A DNA stretch of 64,000 bases from Siphonodentalium dalli (Eukaryota; Mollusca; Scaphopoda; Gadilida; Siphonodentaliidae). Location of the stretch: assembly GCA_032622095.1 (NCBI GenBank), contig CP136061.1, forward strand, positions 122,524,754-122,588,753, written 5' to 3'. The notes beneath the pieces are model-generated. The model was not told the DNA's origin. It worked only from the letters and a program-made list of their open reading frames with translations, and did not search any database. Below, piece after piece: positions 26,601 through 41,600 of the stretch. Each line of letters starts with the position of its first letter. Position 1 is the stretch's first letter. Both the position numbers and the translations under genes were made by a program.

Positions 26601-29600
26601 CTTTTGTTGTTTCCGGTAGAAATATTTCGATCTCTTCTGATCTTTTCCCCATAAAAACACAATGCAGAGAAATAAAATGAAATGTCAATTGAAACACAAT
26701 AAAAGACACAGTTTAAATAGGTATATACTTGTTTTATTCAAATCATATCTTGATCAGCTTAAATGATGAAATACGTTCGTAGTTCTCCGTGCATCGCCAT
26801 ACCGCTGTAGGGGTTTACGCCGTCAGAATGGCATTTTTAGAATCCCGCTGTAGGGGTTTACGACGTCACAGGACTGTTTTTTCAATCCCGCTATAGCGGT
26901 TTACGCCGTCAAAAGGGTTAATGAAATTACGGAAACATTTCATTACCCATCCCCCCCCCCCCCCTGCACCCAAACAACATCCCTTCCAACCGATATCATC
27001 TCCAACTTTAATACCTGTACCTGTTCTATCCAGAAGCAGATATATCTCTGCAGAGAGACAGAGACACAGGTCATTAATCTAGATTCGAATAATATATGTC
27101 ATCTGGCAGCTTTGTGTAAACAACACTGCAAGTAAATTAAAACAAACTGCCTGAATTTAGTGTGTATGACGTTTGCAGAATGAGGTCCCCAGAGGGTGTA
27201 TTTAGTGTTGCTATCCCGTACAGCAGGCTAGCATCACCAAATACACCCCCAGGGACCTAATTCTGCTTAGGCATCATCTTCTGGGAAGTATCTTAAGTAT
27301 CAAATTGAAATTTTGTTTTAGTTACTTTTTGACTTTTTCCTGTTCAGTTTCTATGTCCCCCTAATTTGCAGAAGATAAAATGCATAATTGAGGTGCTCAA
27401 TGGGTGTGCATTACAAACTTCAACTGTAGAACTTCAATCTGTTCCTAGGTTTCCCATGGCTGTTGAGGCCTAATCAGACTGAGGATGAATCCGGTGATGC
27501 TAGCCCACCTTGCGGAATAGTGTCATTAAATTCACCTTTTGGGGACCTCATTCTGCAAATGTCAGACACACTATATTCAAACTTGGCTGGCATATTATTT
27601 TCTTTACCACCACTTATCCAGATGAAATCATACCCTGATTTTTCAAAGAAAAATTGGGGGGTTTATTGGATTGAATTTGCCTTATGTCTGTCAGGCGGTC
27701 CTTCCATCCGTCTGTCTGTTGGGATGTCTATCCATCCGTCTATCAACAATTGTTTTCTTCTCCATATTAACGACCAAATATGTTTATATATTTCAGTGTG
27801 CATGTTTCCTAGGTGACTCACAATCATATTTGTTCAAATAAGTTCATCAGATCAAATAGGTGCGAAGCTAGGGCCATAACTCTTTCCCTCCATAGTAAAT
27901 CTTAAAATAATTTCTTCTCAAGAACCATTGAACCTTTATTAGCTTATATTTGGTATGAATGGGCCTTGGGTGACCGGGTTAAGATTTGTTCAAATGGGGT
28001 CATTTTTAGGAAATGAGATCCCCAGAGGGTGAATTCGTTGATGCTATTCCACCTTGGGGAATAGTGTCATTAAATTCACCTTTTGGGGACCTCATTCTGC
28101 AAAGGTCAGACACAATAAATACAGACTTGGCTGTTCCAATATTATTTTCTTAACCACCACTTATCCAGGTGAAATCATACCCTATTGGATATTGGGGGGG
28201 GGGGGTATATTGATATTACTAGATGAATGGATCTCATAGATGGGGATTCACATTTGTTCTAATAGGGGCAGAGATAAGAGATTTAACTCTCCTCTATCCT
28301 GTTTGGTACTGGTATAATAATATTGATTTCTAGGCAGCCTGGGTGGGGGCAATGTTTGAGGCAATGGGGAAGGAGTGTAGAGGGGTGGAGTTTTGACCCC
28401 CTACTTTGATCAAAATTTAAACAGTTGAAAATTTCAGGGGGCCTTTGTTATATTTGAGCTCAAAAATCCAAGTGGGCTTAAACTCGGATATGGCCCTTTG
28501 CAAACCAAAAATCCTAAGAAATCGGGACAGTAAAACTGATGAAAGCCGATCTAACGCCGATTATTTGGGAATTTTTTCAATTAAATGTGAATATTAAAAT
28601 ATTATAATAACACTTTAAGTCTTGTAGTTTTATTGGACAACATTCCCATGTTAAAATGACACTATTATGTAAGTAGTCTTGACTGACAGCCGTCTTGTTC
28701 CCAAAGTGTATGCTTGGAGTCAGGAATGCCCTGGTTATTATGTAAGCGGCAGTGTGGGTTATCTATAGTCTCACTATAGTTTATATCAATGTTCAGATTT
28801 AATCGGATTAGGAAAATAATAAGCCCGGCGCTTTATTCGTGATCCATTGTCTACATAGAGGATGTTACAATGGCGACTAATTGAATGTTTAACAAAAGCC
28901 AGTGAGTGTAATTATTTAACAGCACTGACAAGGCAGTTGTATTTCTACTAAAACGGCATTCTGAACTCCTCGACCTGTGACCTCTGGGGGCAAACGGTGA
29001 CGGAATCTGACGAGGTTTGCCGAATGCTAAAACGTATACAAAAGCACGTGTTTGAATATTTTGGTTTCGAGTGAATAAAGTTGACGCAGTTTGGAAGACA
29101 TTTTTGTTAATTGACAAGTTCCCCTTCTGCTCCATTATGATACCCACTGTGTGTTTACATAACCAAGAGACCAGTTCTTTGTGTTTGGCCACATGTAGGA
29201 ACACACAGGTCTACGTTGTCACTGAACACGAAAAATATGTTTTTACAGTACCGGTACTGTAGTTGGAACAGGTGCGCTTTGATTAAACTTAAAAGTATTA
29301 CACGCGCATAGCCGTACATGGCTTTTAAAGCTATACGCTGTTAGCAAGTGGGTTCTATTGTAGTTTATGTCTGTTAAACGTTTGGTTTCCCCAGGGAAGT
29401 ATAATTGAATAAAGAAATGTGAATTTAAGATTCACTTTATTTTATTTCATTTAATATTATCACTTACCTACGAATTATAACTTTCCATTTTTCGTGGCAT
29501 TCTCGCCGTCACCGATCATTTGTGAATATACTTCTTGGAATTATTTATTTTGGTACCAGTTGTAAAATTCAACCTAAGAGGGGTGTGCAAAAGGATTTTT

Positions 29601-32600
29601 GTGAACTTAGTACTGTGGTATGGTTGTCTTCTTTAAAAGGTAAGAGGTTGGAGATTTGTCAGCGGTGTGCAATTAGAAATTTCAAGTTGAAGAGCCCTGC
29701 TCATCTGAGAACCTCTAGCTATGTCCATGTTTAGAACTACTTGTCTACTACTATTGTCACGTACTGACTCTTGTAGTATTCTGAGTCCCAGTCTTCTCAG
29801 TCTTTACAGTCTGGTGAGCGACCCACAGTCATTGACTGTCTTGTTATAAATGAGCAAATGTATTGCAAACTACTTATTGGATCATAGAAGTGTGATGTTG
29901 AGGTGTAAGTTGAACTTTTGAGCCATTGCTACTTCTCCCCGGTAACAGTCCACTGTCCCTAATAACCAAACAGGGAGAAGGACTTCTCCCAATTTGAAAT
30001 CTCTAGGTTGGTCCCTAAATTGAGGTGCCCAATGGGTGCACATCACCATCTGGGAACTTAAATTGGAGTCTAGGTCTCCTATAGCAGATAAGCCCATGCA
30101 GAATGAGGTCCTGAGAAGGTGAATTTAGTGATGCTAGCCCACTGTGCAGGGTAGCTTCACTAACTTCACCCTCTGGGGACCTCATTCTGCAAATGTCCAG
30201 CACTATATTTTCAGGCCTGAGTGTATGTAATATAATTATCATGTGATATTAATTAATATGAGCTCTAATTTAATGTGGTTATTGACGAAAAATTACCATT
30301 CAATTGAATTTAACCAGACATCTGCCTGAAATTGCAATGTTCATCTCTTGGCTAATCACTATTTTTTTGTGGTTTGAGTGGTATAACTAAAAAAAAGTTT
30401 ATTCTCTTTTCTATCCAGGCACTGGTACTATGTTTCCGACTTCATTTCACCAAGGATAGTACAACGATTAACACAGCAGCAGCAACAATAAAGCAGCTTA
30501 TAAGTGTGGTGTGTGAGAGAGTTGTCGCTGAGGATAGAATTCAGTCACAAGGTAACAAGTATACAGATTTCTCCATTACTTCCATCAGGTTTCGGTTCGT
30601 ACGCTAGTCTTGAATCCTGGAGACTGGCATCAAGCTTAATTTCCAAGCGTAGGGAATTTCCAACCTGACTCCCCCTACCACAGTTGAAAAATTGCAAATA
30701 ATTAGCAGTTTTTGACTGGCCACGGGGGAGAAACCAGCCTTTTAACCAGGACACAAGCTTGCCAAGTGTTGGAAATTTCCAACCTGACAAGCACACAAGG
30801 TCGGAAAATTTCCAACTGATGGCCTTCTCAGTCAATCATTTTGGGCAAAAGTAAGAGAAATGTGCAAATGTTGGTCTAAAAACAACACATTCCCCACAAA
30901 TAAACTGTCGGAAAATCAAACTACAAGAAAAATTTCAACATATTGTTGGTGTGAAATTTCCAACTAGTGTTGTGTCATGTTATGACATTCCCAACTGTTG
31001 AACATTTGACAAAAGTTGGAGGGGTGTGAGACAACCACCTCCCCCCCAAAAAAAACCAAGTCGCCATGTCCCTGAGAAGAATTTGATCAGTGGAGGTTTT
31101 AAGCACAATCCAAATACTAGACATGATCTGTTTCGGAAATTTCCCCTACCATTTCGGAAGAAATTGCTTTCCGGCACTGGAAGATGGATCTGGTCTCTTT
31201 ATTTTCATTGTTTTGATGTTTGAATGCACTATATGCTCAAAAAGCATTGCGTTCATCGCTTGAGTGCTTCGCACCCCTTCCTTTCCCTCCGTTTATACTC
31301 ATGATTGAAATGAACTAAATGTGTACTGTTAGTCTGCTATGCGCAGCATGTTTTATGTACGTAACTGATGATGGTCAATCTATGATTGCCCCCAATCATC
31401 TTAAATGGATAATCCTGTACAGCACGGCAATGTCTTCCCATTAATGTCCACCGAGATTTTCGCATTGAGCGTCACCTCCTATAAACCACCTGGACTATAT
31501 ATAAACCTATATGGCCCCTGTTGTCTCAATAAGTTTGATGCAGTAATATAATGATTGAAAATAATTTTGCATTGCAGAGACGCTTGAGAGCATGTCGAAA
31601 GAGGAGTTGAAGCTTGGAAGCAAACATCCTCCTAAATCATTGCGACCATGTGCTGGTGATGCGTACCTATTATTTCAGGTAAATACCCAAATAGAAGAAT
31701 ATTTTGTGATATGCTATGATAGATTTAATTCTTTTGTTTCAGATCCTAAGTTTAGATCTGTTTAGATCATACAACCAACTGAGTCTAATGCAAAAATTAT
31801 TGTGTCTCAGTCACATTAAAACGTTTTGTTTGGAAGATAATTGAAAATAGTAGATTCATAACAAATTGAACAGAAACCCATTCCATTCACCCGCCACCAA
31901 ATACCCGTTACATGATTTGTTATTATTGTATACTGTTTCTAGGAATAAATATTGTTTCCAATAAAATACACTGTTTGTTATACCTAACATAAAATTTTGG
32001 TTTTCTGTGAAACATACATCTGGCAGTTATTTTTCTAGCATCAGTGAGGTTTCCTGGACTAATGGATTGTTTTAACCCTTTCATTGCCAAGTCCGATTGT
32101 TGTATCAACCCATATTTCCTTGATCATTTTTATGTTTACCCATACCATAGTATGGTAAACATAGTGTCGTTGTCCGGATTGACCACTCGTTGTTAGTCCG
32201 TCCGTCTGTCTGTCTGTCTGTCTGTAGACACTTTACGCATGGTGCGATAACTGAAATATTTTCTATCTGATCGGAACCAAATTTTGTATATGAGTTTCTC
32301 AGCACCAAATACAGATCGAGTTCGAATATGGGTTTGATCCGAGTTTTTTTTAGGGAGTTATGGCCCTTTTTCAACTTAGAATTCATGCATGCTGCCATAA
32401 CTAAAAAAAAAATCATCTGACCGTAACCAAATTTGGTATGCGAGTTGCTCAGCCCAAAATACATATCGAGTTCGAATATGGGTTTGATCCGATATTTTTA
32501 ATGGAGTTATGGCCCTTTGACATAGAATTCATGCATGCTTCAATCAATCAACAATTTTTCAACTGATAGGAACCAAATTTTGTATGTGAGTTTCTCAACT

Positions 32601-35600
32601 CAAAATACAGATCGAGTTTGAATATGGGTTAGATCTGATATTTTTTAATGGAGTTATGGTCTTTTGATTATTTTATTCATCGCTAAAATATATCAAAGAT
32701 ACCCAGTTTGCACTGTCCAAATAGAATCTAATAAATCAGGTTTGAAATTGTCTTCTCACACAGAGATAGTATCCAGTTACAATGCCATGAAGTTGTCTCT
32801 CTCTTGTATTGAGTTAATTAACTGCTAGGAGATGTTGGCCATATCAGATATACTTTATACTCTATAAAGTATCTCTGGCCATATGATGAGATATCATAGA
32901 TGGAATGTTTATACTATTATATTTTATATGCATGGTTATTTAAATTTCATCTTAAAGGCATAATCTGGTTTCATTGTTTAATAGCATTACTATTGGAGAT
33001 TAATAATGTGATTGTCTTTAGTAGATTTGTTGGAATTTTGTTGGTTGCATGGGAAGACAACTTTGGTTTTCAAACTTTTAAAAACTTGAGAGCTCTGTAT
33101 CAGTCTATGAGAACAAAATTGTTAGAACTGTAGGTCTAGTTTGTTTTATCTATATATTAATGGATAGCTTTTTCGACATTGATTTCAATTGATTACAAAT
33201 GTGAATTGAAATATTAAAGGGGCACACCAGGTTTGATATATTTTTCTTGTACTCTGCATGAGATAAAACTTTTTATGTGTACCTATACCATAGTATGGTA
33301 CACATAGTGTCAATGTCCGGATTGACCACTCGTCTGTCCGTCCGTCTATGTCTGCCTGTCTGTCTGTAGACACTTTATGCATAATGCGCGATAACTCTGA
33401 CATGTTCTATTTGATCGAAACCAAATTTTGTATATAGGTTTCTCAGCCCAAAATACAGTTCGAGTTCGAATATGGGTTCGATCAGATTTATTTTAAAGGA
33501 GTTATGACCCTTTTTTTTTTTTTTTAATTTGAAATTTTGATTTTAAATTTTTTTTTTAGACTGAATTTCCTCGCTCAATTCAACATGCAAAAAATATTGA
33601 AAAACTTTTATAATAATAAAAAAAATATTTAATTAAAAAACAATTTGTCATTGACACTAATTTGTTTTAGTTGTATACCATTAATTAGGTGTTGTGTCCT
33701 GTTTTGAAAATATGAAGATTTTATTGCAATAGTTGCATGTAATATAATGATATCAATAAATTGCCATTTGAAGTTGTGAACATCCAATATCCAGAGGATA
33801 TGAGAGTACCTTTAATAGATGTCATTCCAAGCGAAATCTGTTATTATTTGAGTGATGACATATGTTACAGAGCTCCAGGGGGTGGTTGTATAAAGGTAAA
33901 GATAAACAACCTGCTGCCTGGATAATTGTTTATCCTATCTGTCAAATTTATTGATGGCTAAACCATTGGATCTCACAGTGAGAGGTCCTTGTGTGAATAG
34001 GGACAGAGTTATGAGATTTAAAACGACTCCTCCCCCACCCCAAATACTTTAACCCCTTCTTAAGACAAATTATTTGAGCTTTTGATTTTAAGTTAGGTAC
34101 TGATATATGTATTACTGTGATCATATCTTTGACCAATTATCAGTTATAGCTAATCGCTAGCGCTAAGGTATGGGTTAAACATCTGCCGATCGTGATCGGC
34201 CTCTCGTTCAAATTTATTGATTATAATAATGTGATACATTGATGGAAAGAGCTATTGTTTTTTTTATTCTTTTATCAGGATCTGTGTCAACTTGTTAATG
34301 CTGATCAACCTTTCTGGTTGAATGGGATGACAGAAATGACCCGAACATTTGGACTTGAACTGCTGGAATCAGTTTTGTCAAATTTTTCTTCAATATTCCA
34401 AGAGGTATGTAAATATTTACAATTGTTGCAAACTGCACAATTGTGTGGGCTTATGTAAATATATGATATGGGAGTCTCCCATAGGGAATACATTGGCCTA
34501 ACAATATTTACCTTGTATGCCAGTGCATTCTCTTATATATGCGAGGCTCCCTATGGGAGACACATATCTAAGATAATGCACTGGCAAGGATATTTAATGC
34601 TGCACCAGCGCAGTTCCCACCATGAAAGGGGTTAAACCCACTGGATAATAGGTTTTATTTACTGCTTGGAAAATTGTAGGATTTCATTCTATTAAGTGGT
34701 TTATACATCCACATTTATTATATGCGTCCCCATTAAATGGTGGGAAATTGCTGTGACGTAAAACGTTCTATCAATCGCCTTGACTGAGGGTGTGATAACA
34801 CTGATCGAAGCATTAAATAACACCATAGTAATACTCTCTCAGAGATCACTTCTGGATTATAGCTGTGAATCACATTCAGTTTCCACATTCATTCATGGCT
34901 ACAGGAAAATATTGAAAAAATGAAAGAACTTCTATGTTTCCTTGTAGCCACTCATGAGAATGTTTGGGTATTCAACAAAACGCATAGGTATCCTCTATAT
35001 AATTCTAGAATTGTAGGAAAAAAATAAGATGCCCCCTCCGTCATCAATATATCCACATAATTTCCAGAGAAGATATGGATTTATTTTTAATGGCAATATA
35101 GTAGACATATCATCAACTCAACTTTATGTTCATGTTAATCAACAACAATAGCTTATATGTCAGTATGTCAGTTAATAATTATCACTATTGTGAGATAATA
35201 TATTACCAATTTTACACACAAAAAAAACCCCTCTGTATTGATATTTGTGTGTTATTTCATTTTCAGCATCCTGAGTTTTGTTTCCTGTTGAAGGAACGGG
35301 TGTGTCCGCTGGTAATAAAATTATTCTCTCCGAGTCTGAAATACAAACAGGGCCTTCCCGTGCCCCCGTCTCCAGCTCCTGTTGAGAAGCCTTTCTTCCC
35401 TATAGTGCTGAGGCTACTGAGACTTGTCTCCATACTGGTGAAAAATTACTATCATCTACTAGTAAGTATCATCTTAGTTAATATGTTAACCCTGTCTATA
35501 CAAAATGGATTCTCCCCTACAGTTATGAAAGTATACATTGGACCCGTCTGTTATTCATTTGGAGGGGTGTTCAGGTAATAAAAACAGATAACAAGACAGA

Positions 35601-38600
35601 AAAACAGATAATACTAGAGCAACATGATTCTTATGAACCTGACCCCGGTGGAGATAGTAAAACTCTAGACAAGATTGATTCCCGAATGGACTCTGTTTTT
35701 ATTTTGATGATGGATAACTTTAACATGATTTTTTCCATAAAAACAGAGTCAAAGTTTTAAAACAATATATGTATAACATGATATCTAAAAATATATGTGT
35801 GATAAGCTATATATATCGAGGTGGACGACAAATTAGCTGGTAGGAGGAAAAAGTGTGCGATTCATGCGCGACACCAACTCCTATCATGAATAAACTTGAT
35901 AAACAGAAGAACCATATGAATGAGAAAAAGTGGACATGAAGAATGCTTATGATAGACGCTGGCGAAGTACAGAAAGGTAAAGTGAGCGATTCAAGCGCTT
36001 CACCAACCCCCTGATAAGAGGCCAGGAATTAGATAGTACCCACTCTCGGGAGGTTGGTTGGGGAGGTGGCTGTAATTTGATGAAATAAGCTCTTTTCCGC
36101 AACTCAGAAATTTTCTGTCTTTGTTATTGTATTGAGCGCAGAAAAGAGGAAGATATCAATGTGCGCGTCCCTTTCCTTCAGTCATGTAGTCCGGCACGCC
36201 AAAATTGTTCTTCTTCAAAATGTTTTAATTATATATTTCCGCTTATTAAATCCTTATTTTATTTGTGCCAATACGTTGTCATTAAACAGAAACATCGAGT
36301 TACTTCCTAATTATTATTTATTAGCGGAAATTTTGTAATTTAACTTTGTTTTTGCTGTGCTAAAAATAGCACCAGGGCCGGATGCATAAATTACTAATGC
36401 AGCCGATTTGGCCTACATTACTAAGATATATTCATGTTTAGATAATTGGTTAGATTATTGGTCAGTCGTTTTGTTGAAATTATTGTCTGAACATTTCCTA
36501 AGGGAACTACTTAATAAGTATTTAGTATAGAGTGGGCTAACATGCTCTTTATGATTTTCACAATTTCTCTTTGGGGTTTTAACGATATACAACTACACCA
36601 AACAGTACATAATTGCGATACAATCCCCTATGATACAATATGAATTACAATATATTTGAAAATGAAAAGTCAGACTTTAGACTTCAGACATTTTGACCAA
36701 TTTGTATACTTTTGCATGATTCTTAATATTTCTTGATTCCTTGTTATACGATAATATGACATTTTGACCATTTACTTAACCCTCCCATGACTGGAGATTT
36801 CTGAAATTTTGCGAAAACTCTGTGCCAATGCTTTCTCTTATTTATTCGACTCTCCCATAGGGAGCCTCGCATATATCAAAGAATACATTGGTCTAACAAT
36901 ATTTACATTGACCTTGTAAGCCAGTGCATTCTTTTATACATATGCAAGGCTCCCTATGGGAAACTGGTATATATAAGATAATGCCTGGCATAGGATCTTT
37001 AATGCTGCACCAGCATGGCTCCTGTCATGAAAGTATTAAACTGAGTTGGTTGTTATTCTATTGTTTTTGGTTCTAAATTATGCGGGTTCACCAAATTGGT
37101 ATTATACTACCCAGGTTGATAAAATCTCATCAGCACAACACATGACAAGTTTTAAATGTCCACGTCAATGACATGTTTGTAAACCCTTGAAAGTCTTGAT
37201 GAGAGAAATAAAAACAATGAGTGCTTTTGATTATTGAGTGTCTCAGCTGCAACTTAGTGCTTTGCTAACTTCAGAGGTCCAGGCCTGAAGATAATCGGTG
37301 CCGGATATTTGCAGAATGATGTCCCCCAGAAGGTGAATTTAGTGATGCTAGCCCACTGTGCTAAGTTCACCTTCTGGGGACCTCATCCTGCTTAGGCCTC
37401 ATCTTCAAAGGAAAGTATCTTTATTATAAAATGAACAAGTTTTTCATGACTGGAGCTTCCTGAAATTTTGCGAAAACCCTGTGCCATTGCATTCTCTTAT
37501 ATATGCGAGTCTCCCATAGGGAGCCTCGCATATATAAGAGAATTCATTGGCCTAAACTGACTTTTTTAAGAGAATGCACTGGCACATGATCTTTAATGGT
37601 GCACCAGTGCATCTCCCATCATGAAAGGGTTATTAAAGACAAAAAATTTATGTACATCAATTTCATGGCATCTATTGTGTCAAACTATTTGTGCCAAACA
37701 ATATCTTGAAATCATATCAACTACAGTAATGCTCTAATTAATCGACCCCTTAACCACAGCAGAATTATGGGTAACTTTTCAGGATTTAGTCGGAAATATG
37801 GCTTGTTGCCATTCATCGGAAAGCTCTCGGTGAGTCGATTAATTAGAGCATTACTGTAGATGAGATTTAAGTTTTCAGTTGACCTCTCCTCAGTCTCCTG
37901 TGTCTTGCTTGAACTACAGTAATGACCTAAATAATCGACTCCTTAACCACAGCAGAATTATGGGTAATTTTTCAGGATTTAGTCTCACAGAGCTTTCAGT
38001 TGAATGGCAACAAGCCATATTTCCAACTAAATCCTGAAAAATTACCCATAATTCTGCTCTGGTTAAGGAGTCGATTATTTAGGGCATTACTGTAACCTCA
38101 TGATATTTACAAAATCCTTTCTTACAGCTGACAGAGTGTGAAATATTCCTATCTCTTCTGGTGAAGTTTATTGAGCCTGAGAAGTCCATGTGGCAACGAT
38201 GTCTCTCGCTGGAGGTTCTTCACAAGCTCGCTGTTAATCCAGAACTACTGAGGTGAGAATCTACTGGAAGTAGTCTATAATTTCATTCTGCTCTCTGAAG
38301 GTCATAAGTTGTCTATCTGTATACCATTTGTCATATAATGTTCCATATATGACGTAGTTAAAAGCACAGATGGCCTTCATGGTGGGTATGCTGTTAAAAT
38401 ATTCACACCCATTAAAACTGCCATTAACAGAAATAATACTAAAATATAGATATAGTTTGTTCTCACACCAATCATAAATATCACGTAAATAGTATGTTAT
38501 TGCCAGGTTCTCTAACCTTTTTGGCTTTTGTTTACATAACAAAGCATACAAACTTGACAAAAACGTACTATTTACGCGATATGTATGATTGGTATAAGAA

Positions 38601-41600
38601 CAAACTATGTATATTTTAGTATTCTTTCTGTTAATGGCAGTTTTAACGGGTGTGAATATTTTAACAGCATACCCACCGTGAAGGCCATCTGTGCCTTTAA
38701 GAATATATTGTGTAAGTTATATACCATGTGATAAGTGTGGAATTAAACTGAACACAACAGGTATTGTTCATTTATGGAAATTGCCTTCAAATTACAAAAA
38801 GATTCAGGTTAAATAATTATCATCCACATTAAATAAGAATTTGGAGACATTTGGACATCCAGTTTTGGTGCCCAGGTACAAGTATGACTTACACCCAGTT
38901 TACTATCATCTTTCATTATACCCCCTCTTTATACTGTTTTGCATCTGCATGCATGTGTATATCTGTCCGTGCGTGCTTCGGGGCGGAAGTATTTCAGATA
39001 TCTGTTCAGGTCATAACTTAAACAGTAGTGCTCGGATCTCAATGTAATTTGGTATGGATGTTACTACTATGAGGACATTCAATTGAGTGTTCAATCGTTT
39101 TGTTCGAGTTTTCCCATTCTAGAGTTATTTATCATTGTTTATCTGGAAATGTTGGCCTTTTGTCTGGCCGTTGTGTGTTCAGGTCATGAAATTTGGTATG
39201 GATGTTCACTACTTTGAGGACATTAAATGAAGTAGATATGGCAAGAAACGTGGTCAAAAAATTAGACGTATCCATTTTTTTCCCTGCTGCAATCGCTACA
39301 AGAAATCAGATTAGAAAAAACGTTTACAGCGGAAGATTGAATCTAATATGAAAACCCTCCAGATCACTGCCTGTTAAAACTCTAAGTGAAAAACTGAATT
39401 CAAAACCATCCAGAGCACTGCTGCAGCCGCTACAGCGCTGCATTGAAAAAAAATGGAGTGTTTTGAATCCATTTTTGGACTTACGAGTTTTAAGAGATAT
39501 AAATGAAGCATGTTTTACAAATATTGCGACCCATTTTTTTTCAATGCAGCGCTGTAGCGGCTGCAGCAGTGCTCTGGGGTGTTTTGAATCCATTTTTGGT
39601 CTTAGAGTTTTAAGAGATATAAATGAAGCATGTTTTACAAATATTGCGACCCATTTTTTTTCAATGCAGCGCTGTAGCGGCTGCAGCAGTGCTCTGGAGT
39701 GTTTTGAATCCATTTTTGGACTAGAGTTTTAAGAGATATAAATGAAGCATGTTTTACAAATATTGCGACCCATTTTTTTTCATTCAATGCAGCACTGTAG
39801 CGGCTGCAGCAGTGCTCTGGAGTGTTTTGAATCAATTTTTGGACTTAGAGTTTTAAGAGGTAGAAGTGAAGCATGTTTTACAAATATTGCGACTCATTTT
39901 TTTTTCAATGCAGCGCTGTAGCGGCTGCAGCAGTGCTCTGGAGTGTTTTGAATCCATTTTTGGACTTAGAGTTTTAAGAGGTAGAAGTGAAGCATGTTTT
40001 ACAAATATTGCGACTCATTTTTTTTTCAATGCAGCGCTGTAGCGGCTGCAGCAGTGTTCTGGAGTGTTTTGAATCCATTTTTGGACTTAGAGTTTTAAGA
40101 GGTAGAAGTGAAGCATGTTTTACAAATATTGCAACCCATTTTTTTTCAATGCAGCACTGTAGCGGCTGCAGCAGTGCTCTGGAGTGTTTTGAATCCATTT
40201 TTGGATTTTGGAGTTTTAACAGGTAGCAATGAAGCATGTTTTACACATATCGTGACCCATTTTTTTTTCAGACTTTTTTTCTAATCTGATTTCTTGTAGC
40301 GATTGCAGCAGGGAAAAAAATGGATACGTCTAATTTTTTGACCACATTATGTGCCATATATGAAATGAAGTTTTCAAATGTTTTGTTTTGGTTTTCCGTT
40401 CTAGAGTTATTCAGGTTTGTTTATTTGGAAATGTTGGCTTTTTGTCTGTCCGATATCTGTTCAGGTCATAACTTGCTTGGATCTCAATGAAAGTTGGCAT
40501 AGATGTTCACTGCTATGATGACATTCAATGAAGCATTTAATCATTATGTTCAGGTTTTTCATTCTAGAGTTATTCATCTTTGTTTATCTGAAAATGCAGA
40601 TTTTTTTGTCGGTCTGACTGAGTATCCCAGTTATAGGTATGCCCACACTAGACGGTATGCTACATGAGGGTATGCACTGAACGACAGTCAATTTCTTGTT
40701 ATAACTATGATTGATTTCTGCTTAAAAATATATTGATTGAAAGCACTTTTGTTTAAAGTTTTTAGCTCACCTGAGACCATTGTGCCGATTTAGCTAATAT
40801 TTGGTATGGAGGGTCCTTGGGTGACTGGTGTTCAGATTTGTTCAAATGAGGTCACCTGGTCAATTAGTTGAGAAACCAGGGCCATAACTCATAGTAATTC
40901 TTACAATGACTTCTTCTAAAAAATAATTGGGCCGATTTAGCTTATATTTGGTACTGAGGGACCTTGGGTGACTGGGAATCAGATTTGTTCAAATTGGGTC
41001 GCTGGGTCAAATAGGGGCAGAGCCAGGGACATAACTCTAAAAACCAAAAAAATACATTTTTGCATTTTGATCATATTTGGTTTGGATGTTCCCTAGGTGA
41101 CTGTCATTCAGATTTGTTCAAATGAGGTCACTGTGTCAAATAGTTGCGAAACCAGGGCCATAACTATATTCCTCCTTGGTAATTCTTATAACGACTTCTT
41201 GTCTAGAACCATTATGCCGATTTAGTTTATATTTGGTATGGGGGTCATTGAATGACTGGGGTTCAGATTTGTTCAAATGGGGTCACTGGGTCAAATAGGG
41301 GTGGAGCCAGGGCCATAATTCCAAAAAAAATAATAAAACATTCAGGAACTCCTTGATCAATTTAACATACAAAAAACAAATATCACCCTCCCCCCACATG
41401 ACCCAGAACCCCACCCTGCCCCCAACCAACAGCATTCCACCCTATCTCATCTCCTAACTCACAGGATCTCTCCCACCAGCAGATTAGGTCAATTGTATTA
41501 GCTACAGACAGAGAGAGAGAGTTAATATAAATACACACACAGTCATCAATTGAGATGTTTATCAGGCTGACAGGTGTGAACTAATGCTTAGCTAGCACTC

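Noticed and set aside
30652-31146. Cluster of kappa-B-like GGGAATTTCC sites as an enhancer
   Set aside because: The motifs share flanking bases (AACCTGAC), so common descent from a repeat is the simpler explanation; no regulatory evidence.
39324-40237. Several overlapping open frames of 66-129 codons on both strands
   Set aside because: They follow the ~120-bp tandem units inside a transposon; the same peptide is repeated and both strands are open.
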